NCBI RefSeq assembly: GCF_019037185.1
Contig: NZ_JAHHXM010000005.1
Coordinates: 104,077 to 168,076 of the forward strand
Source of the DNA: Oceanobacillus caeni
GTDB taxonomy: Bacteria > Bacillota > Bacilli > Bacillales > Amphibacillaceae
Direction of reading: 5' to 3'
Length of the DNA: 64,000 nt
In this document: in pieces, positions 49,851 through 59,380 of the stretch
Layout of the letters: every line of letters starts with the position of its first letter
Position numbering within the stretch: position 1 is the first letter of the stretch
Position numbers and translations under genes: made by a program
The notes under the pieces: generated by a model
Databases searched by the model: none
Told to the model about the DNA's origin: nothing
Seen by the model: the letters and a program-made list of their open reading frames with translations, nothing else

Positions 49851-51221
49851 TTAATTAATTAACTCATTTACAAAGGATTCGAATTTTAATCCTCTTGATG
49901 CCTTAAATAATACTAATGATTGATTATTTAAAAATGGTTGTAATGCTTCCATTAATTCTTCTTTTGTGTCAAAATGGGCGGTTTTAATTTTATTACCTTT
50001 ATCTTTTTTAACTTTATCTGAAATTACCTTTGACATCGTACCAAAAGTAAATACTGTAGTAATTGGCTCACCAATTGCTTCCGCTACAGTTTCGTGTAAC
50101 GATTTGGAAAACTCCCCTAATTCAAGGACATCCCCAAGAACTAAAACCTTATCTTTAAACCCATTCAATTCCTTGACAACTTTAATAGCAGCCTTCATGG
50201 AAGTTGGGGATGCATTATAAGCATCGTTTATAATTGATACTTCGTTTTTACCTTTTAATAATTCAAAACGCATAGAAGTGTGTTGTACGAATTTCAACGC
50301 TTGTTGTCTTTGCTTCGCATTAATTCCAACACAGTATGCTAATGCAATGGCATAGCATGCATTCTTCGCATGATGCTTCCCTAGTAACGGGATATGGTAA
50401 GTGGCTCCATCTGATAATTTAAATATAGTTTCCTTTGAAGTTACTTTGGAATCTTCAATTTTAAAATCATTACGTTCTTTAAAACCACATTTAATAACTT
50501 TAGGCTTTTGATGTAGTGATTTTAGGAGCTCTTCATCACCATCAATGATGATGGTTCCATTATCTTGCAAACCGTTAATAATTTCCATTTTTGCTTTTGC
50601 AATACCTTCCCTAGAACCGAGGAATTCAATATGGGATTCCCCTATATTCGTTATGATAGCAAAATTAGGTCTTGCTATTTGGGATAATAAATCTATTTCA
50701 CCAAAATTACTCATTCCCATTTCTAATACAAGTACTTCCGTATCCCTGCTCATGGAAAGAATAGTTAACGGGAGACCAATGTGATTATTATAGTTACCTT
50801 TTGTGGAGTGAGTAATATATTTAGATTTCAAAACAGTTGTCACCAAATCTTTTGTGGTCGTTTTACCATTCGAACCCGTTATACCTACAACTATTGGATT
50901 GATTTGATCACGGTAAAGACTTGCAAGTTTCTGTAAAGAAGGTAATGTATCCTTCACTAGAAATACCGGAAAATCTCTAGGTAGAGTAGAAGGTAAATCC
51001 CTATCCTCATTCCAAAATAAAGCAACGGCACCATTTTCAACCGCCTGTTCTGCGAATTGATGACCATCAAAGTGTTCCCCAACAATCGGGACAAACAAGG
51101 AATCTTTGACTTCTTTTCTACTGTCTGTTGTTATTTCTTTAATAGCTGTTTCTTTATTTATGTTTCCCTGATTTTTAGGAAACCATTTGGACAAATCTTC
51201 TAATGTAAACAACATATGCAT
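49851..51221 (-). CDS. murF: UDP-N-acetylmuramoyl-tripeptide-D-alanyl-D-alanine ligase
   Basis: The 456-residue Mur ligase adds D-Ala-D-Ala to complete the pentapeptide. [25 protein letters not shown] and INDAYNASPTSMKAAI identify it. The ATG overlaps the murE stop (TAATG); an ATG two codons on (51215) is better spaced from aagggg. In B. subtilis murF is outside the dcw cluster, next to ddl; here it holds the common bacterial position after murE. Confidence 0.96.
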   Translation of the reverse strand: MHMLFTLEDLSKWFPKNQGNINKETAIKEITTDSRKEVKDSLFVPIVGEHFDGHQFAEQAVENGAVALFWNEDRDLPSTLPRDFPVFLVKDTLPSLQKLASLYRDQINPIVVGITGSNGKTTTKDLVTTVLKSKYITHSTKGNYNNHIGLPLTILSMSRDTEVLVLEMGMSNFGEIDLLSQIARPNFAIITNIGESHIEFLGSREGIAKAKMEIINGLQDNGTIIIDGDEELLKSLHQKPKVIKCGFKERNDFKIEDSKVTSKETIFKLSDGATYHIPLLGKHHAKNACYAIALAYCVGINAKQRQQALKFVQHTSMRFELLKGKNEVSIINDAYNASPTSMKAAIKVVKELNGFKDKVLVLGDVLELGEFSKSLHETVAEAIGEPITTVFTFGTMSKVISDKVKKDKGNKIKTAHFDTKEELMEALQPFLNNQSLVLFKASRGLKFESFVNELIN

Positions 51222-52690
51222 TACCCCTTAGCAATTATTGCGCTTTTTGCTATAACCCTGTCATCAAAATCATACTTGGTATGACCAATTTGTTGATAGG
51301 TTTCATGGCCTTTTCCAGCAATTAATATAATGTCATTTTCCTTCGCATACTGAATCGCCTTATTAATTGCTTCTTTTCTATCCACGATGACTTCATATTC
51401 ATCTTCACCGTTTAACCCCTTCGTCATATCATTTAATATGGAAACAGGGTCTTCCGTTCTTGGATTGTCAGATGTAAAAATTGCAAAATCTGAGTATTCC
51501 ATGGCAACCTTGGCCATTAAAGGACGCTTCGTTCGATCACGGTCTCCACCACAACCTACAACAACATATATATCATTTTCCGCAAATTCTTTCACAGTCT
51601 GTAATACGTTTTCTAATGAATCGGGTGTATGTGCATAGTCAACAATAACCGTAAAGTTTTGCCCTGCATCAACTACTTCAAAACGACCATCGACTCCATT
51701 TATGCTTTCTAAAGCTTCTTTGATCACTTCTAAAGAAACATTTTTAGCTATTGCAGCCCCAGTAGCAGCTAACATATTATAGACATTAAACATCCCTATT
51801 AATTTACTCTTGATTACAACTTCACCAATCGGAGTTACTAATAAAAACGACGTACCCGCTGCATCTAGCTGGATATCTTTAGCAACTATATCAGCTTCTT
51901 GACGACAACTATAGGTTAAAATAGGTTGTGCAGTGCTTCTCTTTAATAATTCAGCAGAAGAATCATCCGCGTTAATAATGGCAAATTTTTGTTTTTCTTG
52001 ATTAAAATTGTTTCCTAGTTGACTAAACAAGAGACTTTTTGCGCGTAAATAATCATCCATATCTTTGTGATAGTCAAGATGATCTTGAGACAAATTAGTA
52101 AATATGGCAACATCATAATCACAACCATGAACTCTACCTAAATCAAGTGCATGAGAAGATACTTCCATAATGGCTTGATTCACATCTTCATCAACCATCT
52201 TCTTAAAAAAACGTTGGAGTTCAAGAGCATTTGGTGTTGTGTTTTGAGTTGGAAAAGCATTTTCACCGATTTTCATTTGAATGGTTCCGATTATGCCTGT
52301 TTTCTTCTTGTCATGGTTAAATATTTTTTCTAGTAAATACGTAACAGTAGTTTTTCCATTTGTTCCTGTCACACCAATTAGTGAAAGTCCTGTAGTTGGA
52401 TAATGATAAAACTTAACCGCAAGCATAGATAAAGCTCTTGCAGTATCATTAACCATAATAATAGGTACATTTGCTTTTACTTCTTTTTCGGCAATAATTG
52501 CAACTGCACCATTATTTACGGCTTCTTCAACATAGTCATGTCCATCCACCGTGAACCCTGAAATACATACAAATAAATTCCCAGCACTCACTTTTCTAGA
52601 ATCCATTTCTATTTCTGTTATTTCAATACCATCAATATTAACTTCTGTTTGATAAAACGGTATAGTCGTGAGCAAATCTTTTAAATCCAT
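51221..52690 (-). CDS. murE: UDP-N-acetylmuramoyl-tripeptide synthetase, meso-diaminopimelate type
   Basis: This ligase of 489 residues adds the third stem residue. GVTGTNGKTTVTYLLE is the ATP site and TSDNPRTEDP contains the DNPR motif that selects meso-diaminopimelate. ATG 52690 is chosen because aaagg lies upstream at good distance and the length matches the family; the frame stays open 34 codons further into a hairpin region. Confidence 0.96.
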   Translation of the reverse strand: MDLKDLLTTIPFYQTEVNIDGIEITEIEMDSRKVSAGNLFVCISGFTVDGHDYVEEAVNNGAVAIIAEKEVKANVPIIMVNDTARALSMLAVKFYHYPTTGLSLIGVTGTNGKTTVTYLLEKIFNHDKKKTGIIGTIQMKIGENAFPTQNTTPNALELQRFFKKMVDEDVNQAIMEVSSHALDLGRVHGCDYDVAIFTNLSQDHLDYHKDMDDYLRAKSLLFSQLGNNFNQEKQKFAIINADDSSAELLKRSTAQPILTYSCRQEADIVAKDIQLDAAGTSFLLVTPIGEVVIKSKLIGMFNVYNMLAATGAAIAKNVSLEVIKEALESINGVDGRFEVVDAGQNFTVIVDYAHTPDSLENVLQTVKEFAENDIYVVVGCGGDRDRTKRPLMAKVAMEYSDFAIFTSDNPRTEDPVSILNDMTKGLNGEDEYEVIVDRKEAINKAIQYAKENDIILIAGKGHETYQQIGHTKYDFDDRVIAKSAIIAKG

Positions 52691-52771
52691 TTTTCGTAAC
52701 ATCCTTTTTAGTTTTAGTATCCTACGTAAGAGATAATAACATCCCAAATATATGTACGTTATTCCATACAT

Positions 52772-52803
52772 TTTTTTAGAGGGTGTTGGCACCCTCTAAA
52801 AAA
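52772..52803. other. Perfect 14-bp hairpin between spoVD and murE
   Basis: The arms ttttttagagggtg and caccctctaaaaaa surround four bases (ttgg). On the minus strand no T-run follows the stem, so it is not a standard terminator for spoVD. It may be a processing or stabilising element or a weak bidirectional terminator using the A/T ends. Confidence 0.6.
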
Positions 52804-52885
52804 TTTATTTTATCACCATTTATTGTAATCAAAAAGAATAAAAACAAAATAAATGGGAAATCATATTAATTTATTATAACAAATA

Positions 52886-54832
52886 TTATTCTTCTTCACG
52901 ATTTTTTTCCTCATCACTTAAATAAATCCTAACTGTTGATCCTGGTTCTAATTTCGTTCCGGCTTTCGGAGCTTGATCAATAATTACGTCTCCAGAACCA
53001 CTCGTCTCTATTGAGAGATTAGTCATCATTTCCATTAAGTCGCCCTTCGTACGCCCAATTAAATCCGGAACTTCAACTGCTGGTTCTTCAGGCCACTGAT
53101 ATTCTTTGTCTAATCCACCAGTACGCGGTTCTACTTCCATGGCACGTAAACTATCACCAATAATGGTTCCAACTATTGGTGCTGCCACTACACCACCAAA
53201 TTGAATCGTATCTTTAGGATTATCTACTGCAACATAAACTACTATTTCTGGATCGTCAGCTGGTGCAAATCCAATAAAAGACACAATATAATTGTTTTCT
53301 AAATAACCACCATTTGGACCTACTTTTTGCGCTGTTCCAGTCTTACCTCCAACCCGATATCCATCCACGTATGCTGGCCTACCTGAGCCTTTAGCAACAA
53401 CATTTTCTAAAGCACGACGCACTTCCTCAGAAGTAGACTTGGATATAACCTGTTCTCTTAAAATTGGTTCCTTTTTTTCTACAACTTTTCCAGTTTTAGG
53501 ATCAATCCATTCATCCGCTATATATGGTTCATATAAGTAACCACCATTTATAGCTGCAGCAACAGCCATTACTTGCTGAATAGGTGTTACGGAAACTCCT
53601 TGACCGAATGAAGTGGTAGCTAACTCAACTGGCCCAACATTCTCTGGTTTAAATAAAATACCTGATGCTTCCCCTTGCAAGTCAATTCCAGTCTTCTGAC
53701 CGAAACCAAAATCTTTAATATAGGAAAACAATCGTTCTGTTCCTAATTTTTGACCTAAATTTACAAAACCAGGGTTACAAGAATTTTGTACCACTTCTAA
53801 ATAAGTTTGATGGCCATGTCCACCACTTTTCCAGCAATGAATCGTAGCACCTCCGACTTCCACAGAACCATTATCATTGAATTCATCCTTATCTAAATCA
53901 ACTAATTTCTCTTCTAAAGATGCAGCCAATGTAATGATTTTGAAAGTGGATCCTGGTTCATAAGTAGACCAAACAGGTAAGTTCCTATTAAATATCGATT
54001 GATCTACTTCTTTATATTTTTCCGGGTGAAAGTTAGGTCTTGACGACATTCCCAGTACGCCACCCGTTTTAGGGTTAACTGCTATGGCAATTGCGGAATC
54101 CGGGCTATATTTGGTTTCTACAAGATCAAGTTCTCTTTCTATAATGGTTTGTACCTTAGAATTAATAGTTGTCTTTAAATGCAACCCATCTGTTGGAGGA
54201 CTATATATATCAGCTAACGTCTCTAGTCTCCTCCCTTTAGCATCCGAATAAAAAGAAAGATTGCCTTTTTCACCACTAAGCTTATCATCATAGTAAAGTT
54301 CTAATCCCATAAGCCCTTGATTGTCTATTCCTGCAAATCCTAAAACATGTGATAAATCGTCCCCTAACGGATAATGTCGTTTTGAATCTTTCGATAGATA
54401 TACGCCACTTAGGTTTAGGTTACGGATTGCTTTTTCTTGCTCTGTTGATATTTTAATACCTTCAGGGCGTAAATTTACACTTGATGCATTTTTAGTTATG
54501 GATTTATACACGGTGTCTTTATCCATATTTAAAATACTTGCTATTTTCTCAGCGGTAGAATCTGCATCTTCAATCTGTCTGGGGACTACGACAACAGAAG
54601 GCGCTGTGACATTTTCGGCCAGAACTTCCCCTTCGCTATCAAGAATCAATCCTCTTTCCGGTTCAAAAACAATGTCCCTTGTCCATAAATCCGTTGCTTG
54701 TCCAACTAATTCATCACTTAAAAAAAATTGAACATAACCTAATCGGATAACAATAATAGTTAAAATGAAAATAGCAAAAAGAAATACAGTGACTATTCGT
54801 TTTCTAACTGTTACAGTGGATACACGCTTCAT
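52886..54832 (-). CDS. spoVD: Stage V sporulation protein D (class B PBP)
   Basis: This transpeptidase of 648 residues crosslinks spore cortex peptidoglycan. It has an N-terminal membrane anchor, a PBP dimerisation domain, active-site STYEPGSTFK (SxxK), QNSCNPGF (SxN) and GGKTGTAQ (KTG), and one C-terminal PASTA domain (VEVPDLIGRTKGDLME). ATG 54832 lies behind aaaagggg; the longer frame would start inside that site. Length equals B. subtilis SpoVD. Confidence 0.94.
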   Translation of the reverse strand: MKRVSTVTVRKRIVTVFLFAIFILTIIVIRLGYVQFFLSDELVGQATDLWTRDIVFEPERGLILDSEGEVLAENVTAPSVVVVPRQIEDADSTAEKIASILNMDKDTVYKSITKNASSVNLRPEGIKISTEQEKAIRNLNLSGVYLSKDSKRHYPLGDDLSHVLGFAGIDNQGLMGLELYYDDKLSGEKGNLSFYSDAKGRRLETLADIYSPPTDGLHLKTTINSKVQTIIERELDLVETKYSPDSAIAIAVNPKTGGVLGMSSRPNFHPEKYKEVDQSIFNRNLPVWSTYEPGSTFKIITLAASLEEKLVDLDKDEFNDNGSVEVGGATIHCWKSGGHGHQTYLEVVQNSCNPGFVNLGQKLGTERLFSYIKDFGFGQKTGIDLQGEASGILFKPENVGPVELATTSFGQGVSVTPIQQVMAVAAAINGGYLYEPYIADEWIDPKTGKVVEKKEPILREQVISKSTSEEVRRALENVVAKGSGRPAYVDGYRVGGKTGTAQKVGPNGGYLENNYIVSFIGFAPADDPEIVVYVAVDNPKDTIQFGGVVAAPIVGTIIGDSLRAMEVEPRTGGLDKEYQWPEEPAVEVPDLIGRTKGDLMEMMTNLSIETSGSGDVIIDQAPKAGTKLEPGSTVRIYLSDEEKNREEE

Positions 54833-54936
54833 TTCTCTAAATCCCCTTTTCATAGGTAGGCTTGTATCAACTATATGATTTTAAGAAACTAAATAGAACA
54901 CTGTACATATTAAAAGATGTTGTTCAATAACGATAT

Positions 54937-57177
54937 TTATTCAATTCGTTCTTCTGTATCTTTATTTTCTTTTTCTTTATGTTTCTCACTGTTTTCATCT
55001 TGACCCGGAGGACTTAATTCTACAGCTAAATAATCATCTTTACTTATTTCAGCACCTTTTTCAATACTCTGGGATGTGGCATAACCATTGCCAAAGGTTT
55101 CTAGTTTGAGTTCAAGTAGATCAGCCAGTTGTGAAACGTCACGATTGGACCAGTTTGTGATATTAGGCATTTTAGGTTGGTTCGTTACTAAAATTACCCT
55201 TTCTTGTGGGATAATCATATCACCTTCATGTACGTTGGCAGAAACAATTTTATCTCCATCGCCAACTACTGTCACCTGCAATCCACTGTCAACTAATTTT
55301 TGTTCTACATCTTTAGTATTTTCATCTATTACTTTTGGAACCTTCGTTTTAATTAAGGATTCTTCTGTTTCTTCTGTTTCTTTATCAGGATTGATATTTA
55401 AATAATGTAGACTGTTTTGCATAACATTTCGGTAAATGAATGATACAGGATCAGAACCAACTTCTTGGGGTTCTAATTCTGGTTGTTTCACCGATACATA
55501 CATTACTAATTGTGGGTCATCAATTGGTGCCATACCAAGAAAAGAGAAAATATAATTGTTTTTTCCTTTTAGGTAACCACCATTTGGATTAGGGATTTCA
55601 GCAGTTCCTGATTTCCCACCAGTTGTATAGTCTTCTAATTTAAATTTTTCACCTGTACCATGTTCACTATTGACCACAGAATTCATTAAAGATAGAACTT
55701 CTGTTGCTGTTTCTTCTGATATCGGTTGACCAACAACAGTTGGCTCCTTCTGTTCTAGAACTTTTCCAGATGTAGAATCTACTATTTTATCAATTACATA
55801 TGGTTGAAGCATTTTCCCACCATTAGCAATTGCCGTAGCAGCTTTCATTTGCTGTATTGGAGTTAAAGTGGAACCTTGTCCAAAAGCGGTCGTGATCTTT
55901 TCAAGTGGCCAGTTATAAAGTATTTTTCCCGCTACTTCACCCGGCAAATCAATATCTGTCTTTTTATCAAAATCGAATGCATGTAAATATTTCAGAAACT
56001 TATCAGGTCCTATTTTTTCCCATGCCAATTTAGCTGCAGCAACGTTAGATGAACGAGCAAATCCCTCATCATAAGAAATGGTTCCCCAACCTTTACCGTT
56101 ATTATGGTCATTAATAGGTGCGGTTTTTTTATTTACTTGATAACTGCCTGAGGCAAAACCCTCTTCTCCGTTATAAACGCCTTCCTCAATGGCAGCGGCC
56201 CATGTAAATATTTTCATAGTAGAACCAGGTTCATAAGGTGTTGAAACTGCATCATTATACCAGTTTCCAACATCGGAAGGGTTGTTTGGGTTATAACTTG
56301 GTCGATTCCCCATTGCTAGTACCTCACCAGTTTTGGGGTTCATGACTATTGCAGTGATTCGCTCAGGACTATACTCTTCTTCAACTTGAGTTAATACATC
56401 TTCTACTAATGTTTGGATCTTTTGATCAATTGTAAGGTAAACATTATCACCATTTTCAGGTTGCTTGATAACCTCATTAGGATTTAATAATTTTTTATTA
56501 TATTTATCACGTTGATAGGAAATATATCCATCTTTCCCCTGCAATAGATCATCCATTTCGTGCTCCATTCCAGCTATTCCCTTAATTTCATTAGTAACTT
56601 GTCCATCCTTTTCAAATTCTTCTTCTCTAGCGAAGCCTATAATATGAGAAGCAAATGTACCATTAGGATAATAGCGTTTTGAATGTTCTTCAAAATTTAT
56701 TCCAGGTAAATCTAATTTTTCTATTTGTTCTTTTACATGTTGTGACACTTCATTTCCGACTTTACCAAATTCTACTTGGAATTTATTTTTTTCTATTCCG
56801 TTCTTAATTGGTTTAAGTATGGTGCTTTCATCAACATCTAAAATCGGAGCTAGAACTTTTGCAGTTTTTTCAGGATCCACAACATGTTTAGGATCCTTGG
56901 AATTCTCGGAGTATTCCTTGCGAACAATAGCGTACATTCGATAGATAGGCATATCATAAGCAAGCGTCATACCATTTTTATCAAAAATTTTCCCTCTTTC
57001 TGCAGGAATCGTATAAGAAGAAGTCCGTTTTTGTTCAGCAAATTCCTTTAAGGACACACCATCAATTTCACCTGTTGCCTGAATATACATGAATCTTCCA
57101 GTCAAGATAATAAATATAATTGTAAAAAAAATAATTAACATGCCGGTCATGAAGTGTGTCGTTTTATTCCTTTTCAT
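54937..57177 (-). CDS. pbpB: Division-specific penicillin-binding protein 2B
   Basis: This 746-residue class B transpeptidase of the septum has an N-terminal membrane segment, active-site STPYEPGSTMK, RSSNVAAAKL and GGKSGTAEIP, and two C-terminal PASTA domains, then a charged tail rich in Glu and Lys. It is about 30 residues longer than the B. subtilis protein as I remember it, mainly in the tail. It starts 10 bases after ftsL. Confidence 0.95.
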   Translation of the reverse strand: MKRNKTTHFMTGMLIIFFTIIFIILTGRFMYIQATGEIDGVSLKEFAEQKRTSSYTIPAERGKIFDKNGMTLAYDMPIYRMYAIVRKEYSENSKDPKHVVDPEKTAKVLAPILDVDESTILKPIKNGIEKNKFQVEFGKVGNEVSQHVKEQIEKLDLPGINFEEHSKRYYPNGTFASHIIGFAREEEFEKDGQVTNEIKGIAGMEHEMDDLLQGKDGYISYQRDKYNKKLLNPNEVIKQPENGDNVYLTIDQKIQTLVEDVLTQVEEEYSPERITAIVMNPKTGEVLAMGNRPSYNPNNPSDVGNWYNDAVSTPYEPGSTMKIFTWAAAIEEGVYNGEEGFASGSYQVNKKTAPINDHNNGKGWGTISYDEGFARSSNVAAAKLAWEKIGPDKFLKYLHAFDFDKKTDIDLPGEVAGKILYNWPLEKITTAFGQGSTLTPIQQMKAATAIANGGKMLQPYVIDKIVDSTSGKVLEQKEPTVVGQPISEETATEVLSLMNSVVNSEHGTGEKFKLEDYTTGGKSGTAEIPNPNGGYLKGKNNYIFSFLGMAPIDDPQLVMYVSVKQPELEPQEVGSDPVSFIYRNVMQNSLHYLNINPDKETEETEESLIKTKVPKVIDENTKDVEQKLVDSGLQVTVVGDGDKIVSANVHEGDMIIPQERVILVTNQPKMPNITNWSNRDVSQLADLLELKLETFGNGYATSQSIEKGAEISKDDYLAVELSPPGQDENSEKHKEKENKDTEERIE

Positions 57178-57187
57178 AAAAATCCCC

Positions 57188-57562
57188 TTAGTTGTTTAAA
57201 GCTTGAGCTTGTTTCACATCTGCGTCTTGGATTTTTAATCCTTTTTCTTTTGCAATTTTTAAGATTCTTTCAGGACGGCTAAGTTCTTTCTTTTCAAATA
57301 CTAATCCTTCATTTGTTACTTTTTGATGCTTTACCGTTTGTTCTAATGCTATTACTTCTCTGTTTAACGAATCAGTGGCGGATGAAAATGAAACCATAAA
57401 AATCCCGGAAACTATAAAGCATAAGATAACAATCGAATAAATAACTTTTTCTCCCTTTGTAATCCAACTCTTTTTCTGAACTTTTACTTGTGTTTTTGGT
57501 TCCTTATTTGGAGTTTGCTGCGGGCTAAATTGTTGCCAATTACGAGCATGATTTGCACTCAT
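57188..57562 (-). CDS. ftsL: Cell division protein FtsL
   Basis: This bitopic protein of 124 residues forms a complex with DivIB and DivIC. A basic cytoplasmic part is followed by one membrane helix (VIYSIVILCFIVSGIFMVSF) and a leucine-zipper-like coiled-coil (LNREVIALEQTVKHQ). ATG 57562 lies two bases past the rsmH stop and 11 bases behind aagggtgg; the longer frame begins with a GTG inside that site. Confidence 0.93.
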   Translation of the reverse strand: MSANHARNWQQFSPQQTPNKEPKTQVKVQKKSWITKGEKVIYSIVILCFIVSGIFMVSFSSATDSLNREVIALEQTVKHQKVTNEGLVFEKKELSRPERILKIAKEKGLKIQDADVKQAQALNN

Positions 57563-57564
57563 CT

Positions 57565-58542
57565 TTATTTCTTCCACCCTTCTTTATATATAAATTCTTC
57601 ATTCCATGGATTAACCTTTTCTACAACCCTTAGTTTAGCTGAACGTGATCTTCTGTTTTCTTGTAATTCATCGTTACCTGCTACAATTGGTTTTCTAGTA
57701 ACAAGCTTAAAAGGTGCTTCAAATTCTTTCGGAATAATAGGTAAATTCCTAGGAGTTGGTTTCGGAGTACTCCATTTCTTAAATGCTTGTTTACACAACC
57801 TATCCTCTAATGAATGGAACGTAATAACCGCAATCCGTCCCTCAATATCTATTATTTTTGCAGCTTGATGAATCGCACTGTTAAACGCTTCTAGCTCATC
57901 ATTAACCGCTATTCGCAAAGCTTGAAAAATCCGTTTTGCCGGATGTCCGCCTTTTCTCCTCGCTGGCGCGGGAATGGCATCTTTTATAATTTCGACTAAC
58001 TCATATGTGGTTTCAATCGATTTAATTTTACGAGATTCCTCTATTTTACGAGCAATTTGTTTAGAAAATTTTTCTTCGCCATAACGAAAGAAAATGGAGA
58101 CTAATTGATTATAAGGCCAATAATTAACGATATCATAGGCACTAAGTTCAGCTGATTGGTTCATTCTCATATCTAGCTTTGCATCTTGTTGATAGCTAAA
58201 TCCTCTATCTCCCCTGTCTAATTGAGGGGATGATACACCTAAATCAAATAAAATACCATCGACGTGTTCAATATGATGCTCTTTTAATTTTTCTTCCATT
58301 TCTTTAAAATTTGCATGGATGAACAATATTCTATTTTGGTATTTCTGTAATCGCTGTTTAGCAGCTTGTAGGGCATCCTGATCTTGATCGAAAGCAATTA
58401 ACAATCCTTCTTCACTTAGCCTTGAAGCTATCTGTTCTGAATGGCCTCCGCCACCTAATGTACAATCTATGTATGTACCATTTTCTTTAATTGCTAATCC
58501 TTTAATAGATTCATCTCTTAATACACTATAATGTTCAAACAT
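57565..58542 (-). CDS. rsmH: 16S rRNA (cytosine-1402-N4)-methyltransferase
   Basis: The 325-residue SAM-dependent enzyme was formerly MraW. It shows [19 protein letters not shown] (SAM loop), [38 protein letters not shown] and [12 protein letters not shown]. It follows mraZ after a short gap that contains a repeat fragment. Confidence 0.97.
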   Translation of the reverse strand: MFEHYSVLRDESIKGLAIKENGTYIDCTLGGGGHSEQIASRLSEEGLLIAFDQDQDALQAAKQRLQKYQNRILFIHANFKEMEEKLKEHHIEHVDGILFDLGVSSPQLDRGDRGFSYQQDAKLDMRMNQSAELSAYDIVNYWPYNQLVSIFFRYGEEKFSKQIARKIEESRKIKSIETTYELVEIIKDAIPAPARRKGGHPAKRIFQALRIAVNDELEAFNSAIHQAAKIIDIEGRIAVITFHSLEDRLCKQAFKKWSTPKPTPRNLPIIPKEFEAPFKLVTRKPIVAGNDELQENRRSRSAKLRVVEKVNPWNEEFIYKEGWKK

Positions 58543-58558
58543 AGTAACCCCCGCTTTT

Positions 58559-58585
58559 CATAAGTCAACTAAGGCATTCGCCCAA
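58559..58585 (+). repeat. Repeat family 3 fragment in the mraZ-rsmH gap
   Basis: The 27 bases including aactaaggcattcgcccaa match one arm and tail of the element at 38855-38905 (read on the other strand) with a single missing base. Only one hairpin arm is present. Confidence 0.5.
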
Positions 58586-58601
58586 CCTAATCTAAAAAGA
58601 C

Positions 58602-59033
58602 TCAGATATCAAAGTCCATAAGATTTTCGGCAATTTCACCAAATGATTCCTCAGAATTAGTTACATATTCTTCCCAATTATCATTTGACCAAAATTCTAT
58701 ACGGTCCGATACGCCGATGACTACACATTCCTTTTCTAAGGCTGCATATTTCCGTAAAGATTGTGGAATGTTTATTCTTCCCTGTTTATCAACTTCGCAT
58801 TCAACCGCTCCTGAAAAGAAAAAACGAGTGAAAGCCCTAGCGTCTTTTTTTGTTAATGGGAGTTTTTTTAACTTTTCTTCTAAAACCTTCCATTCTTCCA
58901 TTGGGTACGCAAATAAACATTTATCAAGTCCACGGGTTACAACAAACGATTCTCCAAGATCCTCACGAAATTTAGATGGGACGATAATTCTCCCTTTTGG
59001 ATCAATGTTATGTTGGAATTCACCCATGAACAT
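58602..59033 (-). CDS. mraZ: Transcriptional regulator MraZ
   Basis: This 143-residue protein has two SpoVT-AbrB-like domains, with [22 protein letters not shown] in the first and [21 protein letters not shown] in the second. MraZ forms a ring-shaped oligomer and represses its own dcw operon through short direct repeats, which are visible upstream. It is the first gene of the dcw cluster. Confidence 0.97.
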   Translation of the reverse strand: MFMGEFQHNIDPKGRIIVPSKFREDLGESFVVTRGLDKCLFAYPMEEWKVLEEKLKKLPLTKKDARAFTRFFFSGAVECEVDKQGRINIPQSLRKYAALEKECVVIGVSDRIEFWSNDNWEEYVTNSEESFGEIAENLMDFDI

Positions 59034-59065
59034 ATAGTACGCCCCACTTTCATATTTTTTATATT

Positions 59066-59090
59066 ACCACATCCCCCCACAATTCACCAC
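59066..59090 (-). promoter_or_regulatory. MraZ-box direct repeats upstream of mraZ
   Basis: On the minus strand TGG occurs at exactly 10-base intervals (59089-59087, 59079-59077, 59069-59067) within aggtgg, tgtggg and gatgtgg. This helical-turn spacing of G-rich pentamers is the known MraZ operator design. Confidence 0.75.
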
Positions 59091-59155
59091 CTAATTTATA
59101 TAAAATCATAAATATTTTTTCTCCCCCTTGCTATTCCATGTAAACCAACCATAAA

Positions 59156-59189
59156 AAAACCTTGTCATTTCAATAAATGACAAGGTTTT
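59156..59189 (-). terminator. Rho-independent terminator between bshC and mraZ
   Basis: The 15-bp perfect stem (aaaaccttgtcattt/aaatgacaaggtttt) with a 4-base loop is followed on the minus strand by more T. It separates bshC from the dcw operon promoter region. Confidence 0.88.
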
Positions 59190-59245
59190 AGTGTTTTTTA
59201 TGGTTTTGGTGGTGGATAGTGGGGGGGATTTTCCCACTATAGGGG

Positions 59246-59375
59246 TCGTTCAAAAATCCAGTGAAAATGACATACCCCTGTGTAGGGGCAATGTTGCAAC
59301 AAATCTTGACAGTCGGAGCCTAAAGACGTTGCGCATTTAGCCGACCTCGGTCCTCTTCATCCTCTTTTTTAAACA
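59246..59375 (+). repeat. Repeat family 1, copy c (130 bp)
   Basis: The ends tcgttcaaaaa and cttttttaaaca are degenerate family 1 termini. The core carries cccctgtgtagggg and matches copy d at 13311-13418 read on the minus strand. It sits immediately downstream of bshC. A separate hairpin (atagtggg/cccactat, 59215-59240) precedes it. Confidence 0.75.
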
Positions 59376-59380
59376 TGCAC

